From Aradus depressus (taxonomy: Eukaryota > Arthropoda > Insecta > Hemiptera > Aradidae), in NCBI GenBank assembly GCA_963662175.1, contig OY759219.1, forward strand, positions 32,592,908 to 32,656,907: DNA of 64,000 bases, given 5' to 3'. Below the pieces are notes generated by a model that saw nothing but the letters and a program-made list of their open reading frames with translations, was not told where the DNA came from and did not search any database. Both the position numbers and the translations under genes were made by a program. Shown piece by piece: positions 1 to 10,600 of this stretch (position 1 is its first letter; the number at the start of each line of letters is the position of its first letter).

Positions 1-255
1 CAGTGGCCGTATTTATTTATTATCGGTCTTTATCCTCGCTTTAATTTCTGCTTTATCATCATTCCTCTCTGCGATAACGGCCCCCAGGTATTTGACGCTA
101 CCCACCCGGTCATACCTGCAACCTCCAAGTATGAGTTCCCTATCTCTTAATTCCTTCCTCGTGGTTCTCATGTACTTGGTCTTTCTGATTTTACTAGCTT
201 TCTTTCGTTCGGTTAAGACCACATCGTCCGCATATGCGAAATCTGAATGAGCCTG
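1..255 (-). mobile_element. Non-LTR retrotransposon reverse transcriptase fragment
   Basis: Read on the minus strand, the frame contains FAYADDVVLT, the catalytic YADD box of a LINE reverse transcriptase. Further on is a KYLGAVI segment with EIKARIKT, which resembles the conserved region after the catalytic box. The spacing between the two is shorter than usual and the frame stops near position 13, so this is a decayed, internally deleted fragment. The clade is not certain. Confidence 0.7.
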
Positions 256-582
256 TTAAAGATCGTGCCGTGATTGCGCCATTACTCGGCCTCCCATTTT
301 AAACCATTATCACTATTCGCTAGCACATATTGTCTATACTGTCTGAGAGCACGATCCCGACATTTTCATTCGCGAGCATAACTCTGGAATGTCTGCAGGC
401 TGACATATTTGGGCCAAGTGGCATCTTTTTAGATGAAGAATATACAGGTAATAAACTCCAATAACCCTAAGTTCATGTTCATGTTGGATGTTTTTGAAAG
501 AAAATTCTATAATTTTATACTCACAGATAAAATGTATCATCTTGTTGCATGTAATCAACCCATATTTGTTCTTTAGTTGCAG
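256..582. other. Intron or intergenic DNA, nothing recognised
   Basis: No domain, RNA gene or repeat was recognised here. The segment ends in a pyrimidine-rich stretch and AG at 581-582, which serves as the splice acceptor of the next exon. Confidence 0.4.
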
Positions 583-3500
583 ATCCTAGGGATATGGCGA
601 ATAGCAGAGGGGAGGATGCCGCTGGCTATTCTCGGGGACCGTCCTCTGGGCTCTGGACGGGACCTGTCTGAGGTCCCTCTGGTACTTGTGCCTTCCTCAG
701 ACCTGGCTCTTTACTCCAACGTGCACATCAGCTCTGTCTCCAGGTCACAACCCCTCGTCACCTGCAATCTCCAGAATTCCTACAGTCTGGTCAGTTGGAA
801 AATAATATATTAAGCTGTACTATTACCGCAGTGATTCGACATCCAAGGGACAGGGTAGGCTCAACCCTCATCATTCAAATACCATCCAAGTAAATAATAC
901 ATGGGAAAAACATATAACATAAGAGATTTTGCAACTATAGTTTTACATAAAATGGAATCTTTAACCTTCCTGTAACCTCCCAACCCGTTATCTACTGCTT
1001 CTTAGATATATATGGGTCTCTAACCACTTAGATATATATGGGTCTCTAACCACAATCGAATTCTAGGAGGCATTAGATAACCAGCGTGGAGGTTACCAAT
1101 GCCTAAGCGCCCTAATTTTATCCAATGGCAGCGAATGATGTATTAATTTAAACATTCCTTATACTATCTAGTTCCAATTTTAAAAAATCTACAAAATAGC
1201 CTCTACACATAGAAAGCTCCTTTTTAACAAAGAATTCGAGAGACGTTTAGGGAGGTGGTTCGAATAGCATAGAGAGGCTTTGAGAAGCGCGCTTGTTATA
1301 TATATTTCGAAAAAAAATCAAAAAATTGTTTGAACATTTTTTTGTATGATATAACACAAAATGTCTTGCCTCACTTACCTCCAACTGAAGAGAACGTTTT
1401 TTCTTCTTCCCTTCCACATTTCTATCACTTTCCAGCGGAACCTTATTTTTCCGAGTCAAAAATTTCGTCAATTGAATTTTTTTAATTCTTTTATTTTAAT
1501 AAAGTGGGAGAAAAAATGCTTCAACAATAAAATTCCACTTCAACAAGAATCTCCTTAAAGATTAAAAACTCAGATTTCAGATATGAAACTTAAATTCCGG
1601 GAGAAACATCACAATTTCTTACATAATTACATAACATCCCCTAAAATTCCGTACAAATAAGGAAGTGAAAAAAAATTAAATCCTATTTCGAAATAAAATT
1701 AAATTCCCATTTCCAAAAATGGAGTGATAAGATCAAAAAAGGAGTGGACAACTGAATATAATGAAGGATAGGGCAGTGAGCCAATCTTTTTTTGAACGTG
1801 AAGGAATTCTTTCTCCTGAGAGGGGGAGGGGGATCACGTTCGATGTATAGCCATGGAAACAGCAACAATGGCATTAACAATTAGAGATGGACCATTCTCA
1901 ACACTTATACACTTTTTGTAGACAACATCACGTGAGCAATTCCTTGATGGAAATAACGACAGCACGGAATGGACAGGAGGTTGGAACATTAAATAGTATA
2001 TTCAGTCAGAAGAATATCTAGGAACAAACAGAAAGTATCTCAGACAAAAAAAAATCATCGATTACACTGTTCGACAAGGGTAAATTTTCTTATATGGAAA
2101 TACGTTTTTCTGAAGGACTTTCATGTGGGAAATTCAAATCTGAAATTAGAATTTCGCTATCAGGCACAGTTTTTTATTTATACGAGAATATTTGTTTAAT
2201 TTAACTGAAATTTTTAAGTCTGGGATTAAGATAACAGTTGGCAACAATGAATTTTGTCTTTCATTTGTTTTCATATTCAAGAGTTGACATCCTGTTGCAA
2301 ATAGATTTGTGTTAGTTAATGTTATTGTTAAACTATTTAAAATTGAATTTTATAGCGTGTTAAACTAGCAAATGTAGATGATAGAGACCTTCCATATCAT
2401 GTGAGTAAATATACATACCATATTTATATATATTTATGTTTTAACTACAGTATATTATTCTGACGTAAAACTACTTCGTAAAACTTTCCATATTTCTCTT
2501 TTACTGAAATCTCTTCAACCATAGACGTAAACTAGAAGTCAATTTTCAAGAATGTAACAGAAAACTTTCTGGGAAGAAAACGAGCCAACAACTACGAACA
2601 ACTGGTTCAAGAAATGATATATATGACATTTAGGATGTAACATGTTTTTATAAGTGCATTTCCTGGACTCACATCTACATTATTTTCCTGAAAACTGCAG
2701 TGATGTTTCCGATGAACATGGTGAAAGGTTCCATAAAGATATAATTACCATTGAAAAGCGGTATGAAGGGAAATGGATGCCTGCAATGCTTGCTGACTAC
2801 TGCTGGAATATTATTAGAGACTGCAAAATTGAACACAAGAGAAAAAAATGAGCCTTTTAAATTCTTAGGTCAAAGATGATTTTTTTATGTTTTCTAATCT
2901 TAAATAAGTTTTTTATACAATATATGATGATAATTTATGGGGTCCTTCATGTTTTTGTTTTATACTGTCTAAAATGTTTCTAAATAATTTTATAAGTGAC
3001 TAAAATATTGATAGTTGCATGTTTTGTCTTTATAAATACACAGCGTGGAAATAAGAAGTGTAACAATTTTGAAAAAACTGAAATTGAGTATAACTTCAAA
3101 ACTATGCCTGATACAGAAAACCTAATTACAGATTTGGAATCCAGGAGGCAATTTCCCATAAGAATCAAGAATGATACTCCCAGAAAAATTCATTTAAATT
3201 TTTTTGTTGAACAGTGTTGTACATTACTTGCTTTCCCTCCAAAACCGTACCAAGGGGCTAAATTTTGTGTCGATTATAATAATGTTTTGAGTTGAGCCCC
3301 CCTCTTTGATCCCCAGTTCCCTTCGGCTGATTCTACTAAAAATGAATTGGTGCCGTTCTTATGAGGGAGCTTTGAATTTAAATATAAAATTTCATCTTCT
3401 ACGTTAGGAAGCGCGTAATAAATAAATAAAACAAAACTTCTCTGAGATCATATCTTCTGGATATGACAGATGTATGGGATTGAATGTACAAAACAACTAA

Positions 3501-4592
3501 AGAAAATAGAAGTTCTATTTACTCGTTTTGATTCAAGATGTTCTTATTATTCGAGTTTTGATCCAACATCCCTTTATTAATAGATTAAATTTATTTATAT
3601 ACATATACATACAGGGGCACGTCCCCCCCCCCCCCCCCTGGCCAGAACAAAAATTGTGTTTTGCTTAAATGTACATGTACAAAACAAGTCATATTACATT
3701 GATTTAAATATACATGAATTCTATTATTTCATTACCTCGCTCAAAATCTTCATTTATGTTATACTTTATACTCGAAATACTGATTTTACATGCGCAATAA
3801 AAATGCATAGCGCAGCAGCAGCAAATGCATGCTATTGGCTGTAAGTCATTTAATTCTAAAAGCACAGAAACCACAGCATGCATTTGCTGCTGCGCATTGC
3901 ATTTTTGCTGCTCAGGGGGAGCTTCTAGAGGTCCGAGTCTCCAAAATTAATAACAAAAAGTCTGCAGCGCTAACCATGGAAACTGCGGGCTGTGTCCCCG
4001 GCAGTCTATACCCCCCCTCCTGTAGTCGAACTTTGCCCCTTCCTGCTCAAAATACTGCCTACGCCCCTGTATATATATACTAGCAGTAATACCCGGCGTT
4101 GCCCGGGGAACTTTGACTTTTCTCCCAATATCTCCAATATAGTTCCTCGACAGTACATTCATGATGTTATAATTTTCAATTATTCATACGGAATAAGGCT
4201 TATAGTCCTTCAACTGTAGTAACGCTAGCTTTGGAGCTAAAACTAATTTATTCAAAAATATTTCTCATTAATCGTTGCATTGGTTTTCGAGTTACAAAGA
4301 TTGCGTGAGTGGATGCTGGGATGGACCAGGGGTTGATTAAAAAATAGACCTTAACCTTCCGGTAGATAAAACTTATCTATTCAAAAAGATTCCTCATTAA
4401 TCATTGCAGTGGTTTTTGAGTTACAAAGATTGCGTGGGTGGATGCTGGGATGGACCAGATATTGAGGTACTAATACGCCTATAACCTTCCACAGACGATG
4501 ACGAACAAATTAAAAAAAAAAATAATCAAATCCATCAAGCCGTTCGTGAGTTATAGCGGTACAACGCACAGACATTTTCAGCTTTATATATA

Positions 4593-4663
<71 letters not shown>

Positions 4664-7600
4664 GCTCAAATGGGAATGGTAAACTATAGTGTGTTATGTC
4701 TACCTTACTCTAAATAAATACAAAAGTGGTTCGTGAGAAAGAAATGAGATGTTTATGGAGAGCAAGGTACATGTCGTTGACCCTTCCCTTCTTGTACACT
4801 TTACGTATGCACATCGCCTACCACTGGAATTACGGTACGTTCTCATCATACGATAAACAAAACACGAACTCTACCTATGCAAGTGTTATCAAGGAACAAC
4901 AAGTGCAAATCGTACTGCTCTAAACTCAGAGAGGAAGGAAGAAAAAAAAAAACACTAAAATATATCTGGGGGATGAAAAAAACCCTGGGTGTCCCACCCA
5001 TGTCCCATTCAACGATCGTTGAGAACCTAGGAACTCGTTAAAGACCCTTATCCTAGGTGAATAAACCTGGATAGCCAACGTTTCTCAAAAAATGTTTAGA
5101 TTAAAATTCGTACGTTTGTCTAAAATTTTTAATACGAGATAGTAAGTTGTAGGACGAGATTTCTCATAAAAATAAAAATAAGTTGTCTTCCCACTGTTTT
5201 ATTTTCAGCGAGAACATGTTTTCAACGCAACTATATCATCATATGTAGTATATCCTACCCGTATAGTGTGGTGTCTAAAGGAACACTGAAAATAAGTGGG
5301 AAAACGTATTTTTAATTCTATTTGAAAGTTTTCAATAGACAATATTATTATTAAATCGTGGTTTTAGGTTTGTTGAGATATCGATCATCTAGTGCAGATC
5401 TTATAAGTAATGTGGGAAATATATTTAGGAAATTATAACAATTTATGTAGCAATATTCATTATAAAATCAACAATCATGATAAGCAATAATCATCAACAA
5501 CTGAAGTGTTTAGGTCAGAACTCTTCCGTTTCCAAAGACGACCAAATAACTACTAATTTATTTTATAGTCATTTTTTTTTTTTTTCATTGTAGGTTTATC
5601 TTCATGAGAAATGCTCCTTCCATATATAGGGTTAGGGGTTAGGGTTTATGACTCATGCCCGGGCTTTAACTACGAGGCCATATCGCCTACTACCAGAGCG
5701 CTCTTTCTTCACTCTGATGGACATGAGTCCGACTCTACTGTGGGAGTCCTAAGTTTTGCCTACCCTAAATTTTTATTCACTTAGGGTAGGGGTCTTTAGT
5801 GCCTAATATCGTACAGGCTCGGGACCATCGCTTAGCGTCCCATCTGAAGGACGGCGTGCTTAAGTTTATTTTACCTCCCAGATAAAATAAACTAAGGGCC
5901 TCGGTCGGGTTTCGAACCCATGATCTTAAACTCAGAAGACAAGCACGCATACCACTGAGCTACCGGCGCCCTCTCCAAGAAAGGATTAACAATATTCATT
6001 TTCATTCACTCCTATAGATTTAGAAGGTATATGATTAATAATGATGCAAACATAATTTATTTATTCGAAAAACTGCATTTACACGATTAATGCAAAAGTA
6101 AAAAAAGTGCTGCTCTGAAGTTAATGGGCCTGGGATCTTGATCTAAGCAAATCATGCTACCTCTGAGCTATAGGCGCCGCTAAGTAGTGACGTACAATTC
6201 GTCGGTGAATCACCAGCAATTTACTTCCTCAGTACGAAAAAAAACCTCTGAATCTTAATTATTAGGGTTTTTGAGTCGATCTCATCAAATCTAGAATTTT
6301 CTTTGTGGGGGCCCAATCGGCTCGGGCACTTTATAGTAGTTGCCGCCTATAATAACACTCAAATAAGTTTTTTTTGTGGATCTTTGAGGACGACATTCAC
6401 GAGACAACTTATACATTTCATAAATAATAATTTTTTTCTCATAAAACTACCTCTTATGCGTAACATTCTGAGAAAAAAAAAAAATTACACCTGTTAACAC
6501 TGTCAATAATTTATGGAAATTGGCCAACACGCAATATGTGACATTTAGTTAGATGAATCATTAAATTGCTCGAACCTGAAGTCTTTACAAAAATAATTTT
6601 TTTTCTACATTTTAGCCTACAAGGACACTATTTCCTGCGCGAATTTTTCGATTTAATATTATATATTATTTGACCTTTAGCCACTTCAACTCGATTTTAT
6701 GTAAATGCGATAAACAGTAGGCATTTTTCTTAATACCATGTAGCATCATAAACAACTTCATAAATTAAAAATATATCTTGTTTATTATATTTGTGTAATT
6801 GAAACGAAACATGAAAAAAATTAATTGGTTCTAAGAAATCTTAAAAATATCTGATATTTACTTGTTCGTAGCCTCTTCTAGGTTGTGTAGAATGGGCTCT
6901 TTTCTGGTCTATAGCAGTCAGTTATCGTGACTCATGCCCGGGCTTTAACTACGAGGTCATATCGCCTACAAGCAGAGCGCTCCTTCCTCGCTTAGTTGGA
7001 TATGAGCCCGACTTTATTATGGCCTACTCTTAACTTTTATTCACCTAGGTTAAGGGTCTTTAATTAGTAGGTAACATCATACAGGCTCGGGACCATCGCT
7101 TTTCACCTTCCTTATGAAAACTCTAAGGGAGGCCGGGTCTTGAAAATGTTCGATGGTGGTGATATGTTGCTATTGCAGACTGTGTTCAGAACTAGAGGGG
7201 AGATGTTGGGGTTGAAATTTGAGTTAAAAGTGGGCAATAGTATTTTGTTCTTCCGCAGGGCGATGGGAATACTTTCAACGAAGGGATGCACTTGCATTCC
7301 CAACAGTGTGGTGTACCTCGTGTTGGCTTTCCACTAAACCCACCCCCCTGAGCTCTCGGTTGCTTTCGTCCCTGTATGGGACCACAACACCCTCTTTGTC
7401 CCTGCAGAGGAACCATAGCTATAGTTTCTGGAGTGCGGTTAGGACCGCCAGATGTTATTGTCATCGGGGGTGCGCCAAGGCTCGAGGTTAGGAGGCGTTT
7501 TTTCGCCTCCACTGGTCAATAGCTATTGTCGATAACAGCTAACAGGACGCTAGATAAAGACGGAAATCAAGCTTGGAATCATCATTTTCCCGGCATTAAC

Positions 7601-10600
7601 TAGTTCACTGTCTTCAAATAATTTATGCTTTCCAGATTTATTTTGTGAAGCTCCATTCTAGGAATAGATAATTAAAATACACAATTTCTTTGTCAAACTT
7701 CACTATATTTTCTCAAATACTCAACTAGTTTCGCCGTGTTAAGGCAGTCACTTATAAACTGACAAAATTGGTTGACAGGGTAGAAGGTACAGTTATGGAG
7801 GGGGGGTTTTTAGGTAGTGACGGGGAATCCCTTGTTTTTGTTACTCTATACATTCCAATAAACAGATATTTACAAGATAACAATAAATATAAAAGAAAAA
7901 AAGAAAATATATATATATAAAATCTAATAAAGCGAATCTAACAGTAAAGTGTTGGTATTTATATAGGTATGACTCATGAATTATATAAATGTAAATTATA
8001 ATTTAAAGTGAATAAAAACAAATACATATAATTATAGGCAAATTAAAACATCAAATGAAAATTATAGTATTCTCTGAATGTCAGTTGGCAAAACATTTCT
8101 ACAATCATCAGACTCTTAGCTACTTGATATTTAAATTAAGAAGGGGGGAATGGTTCAGTTCTATTTGTTCATTTAGCATTACAATATCGTTATTTTTGTT
8201 CAGTTTATTTATTTCTACCGCTTCCAGTAAATTCAAAAGTGGACCTTTTTGGCAGATATGAATTATAGTTGGTTTGTGTTGTGTGTTTATGGTATGTCCT
8301 GTTTCTGTGAGATGTTGGTGAAATGAGGAAGTGTTGGAGTTTGTATTTCTTGTGTGTTTCCTGTATCTAATCTTAAAGGATCTCCCTGTCTGTCCCGCGT
8401 ATTTGGCATTACATTCTGGGCATTGATACACTCCACATTTATCCATTAAACCTATTTTTTCTTTTGAATTAAATAATATTCTACACAGATTGGGGTTGGA
8501 TTTGAAGGCTGGATTTAAGTTATGCTTACTTAATTTCTTTTTTATTATTTGGGATAATATACCAGTAAGTAATACCCCGTCACTACCTAAAAACCCTCCC
8601 TCCATAACTGTACCTTCTACCCTGTCAACCAATACTGTCAGTTTATAAGTGACTCTTGATAATGCCTTAACACGCCGAAACTAGTTGAGTATTTGAGAAA
8701 ATATAGTGAAGTTTGACAAAGAAATTGTGTATTTTAATTATCTATTCCTAGTTCACTGTCCACAAGCTATTGTCGATATTATCTATCTTGTCGACATTTG
8801 CAGCAACAAATATTTTATGATATAATATATATATATATGTAAAGGTTTTTCAATGATTCATCTGTTTCAGGACGCTACACCAGCAGTGCGAGTGTTACTG
8901 CGGCGGCCGATCGTGGTGCCAGCGCCAGGCTCTGTCATTCCGTTCCCATCCCATCTGAGTGTGCTCCATGAAGGACTCCGCGTCTCGCTCCCAGTGGGCG
9001 CTCTCATCGCTCCCACAGCCGGCCCAGGACCTCAGGTGATCAGGGTCATGTATGCCATCCCCTCCTCACCACTCAGTCTTCAGTACCCCTACTATGCTCC
9101 ACTCCCACTGCCACACCCCTTCAGGTAATGTATGCTCGCCCAATCATTGATAATTTCAGCCTATTAACCTGCAGAAAGTATAAGGGATCACAATAAAATT
9201 GATAATTTTGTATATTTATTTTTAGATTGCATTAAATTTTAAATGTATATTTTAAAATTGAACCCAAACCTGATAATATCAAGGACCATTGGAAAGCTAA
9301 AATGTATTAATTACTAGTAAATATCTTATATTGTTCACTTTAGTTTACCTTCTGCCATTCGACTCTGTCAGAGTACACTTCCAACAATTTTTCGCAAAAA
9401 AATAAATTTTTCTGTTAAAAATATTATTTTAAGAGCTTATGTGGGGGGGAGGGGGGAGATAATGTGGTCAGGTTATAAAAAAAGGTTATTGCTATACTGT
9501 GTCGAAAAACTTCTGAATGGATAGAACAAAAATGGAATTAATAGAGAGATGAAGAAAATATAATAAATTTCGTAATAACTTGTTTAAGTACATACTTTAA
9601 TTCATAGCGCATAATATTTTTTTCCTTAATTACTTCATTTTTATCAGAAATGAAAAGGTTGTCCAAATTCGTCTTAAATATTTGCAAAGGATTAGAACTG
9701 AAGAAAGTGCTCAATAAGAAAATGGAATGCGTTTTCATGACTTTCAAACGATTCACAGGAGATAATATCGTCGTTTTGATGTTCCTTAAAGACATTCCTC
9801 TCATTTGGTGATGACTGAATTCCCGGTCTAAAAAAACCTAAAATAAGGAAAAGTTCTGTTTAAGTTAGGAGTACTCATGAACCTGGAACCAATAACAACT
9901 TACTTAAACATTCGACTTCATTAAGTTAACTTGAAGAACCACCAGTCCTTCCCGCTTGTGAGCCACGACAACGTGTTCTGAATTCTTTCTCACGCCGCGG
10001 AGTGAGAAAGAATTTCGAACATGTTATATTGACGTTCCGCAAGTATCTTCTGTACTCGCTAATTCTGTGCAAATACTCTTTATACAAATCGTGATTTAGT
10101 CGTCATCTGAGAGTAGAAACTAGTTATTCATTTATAAATTTTAATACTCGGACATTTCACTGGAGAATTTTTTTAAATTATCTTTTAAAGCTTTTTTATA
10201 CGCTAGGTAGCGAAAATATGCAGATAATTATGTTATAGTGAAGTTCTCCTGAACACAATTTTTGTCTTGGAATATGAAAAATAAAAGTATTTAAAACTCA
10301 TATAAAAACTAGGAACTTGATTAAGACACATTGTCTCATTCTGCAAAAAATATATACATATAAGGTAGCGGTTTCGGCTTAGGTATGCCATCGTCAGCTC
10401 AGAGCAGTAAGATTTAAGTTTATTAGTTTAGCATATTTATATTATATATATATATATATATATTATGACATTTTCTGAGTTTGTGACTCCTCAATCCCTC
10501 GAGAAAACCTAGAGAGGTGAGAAACCCTATTGGTTTAATGAAAAAGACTAACTGTAAAACTATTCATTAATCAAAAATAATAGAATGGTTAACCTCATGA

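Noticed and set aside
5628..5650. An interstitial telomere
   Set aside because: The short GGGTTAGGGGTTAGGG stretch is the tail of a reverse-oriented SINE.
9538..9804. 88-codon minus-strand frame in the proline-rich intron
   Set aside because: Composition is that of AT-rich intron DNA (Ile, Lys, Phe, Asn) and no family was recognised.
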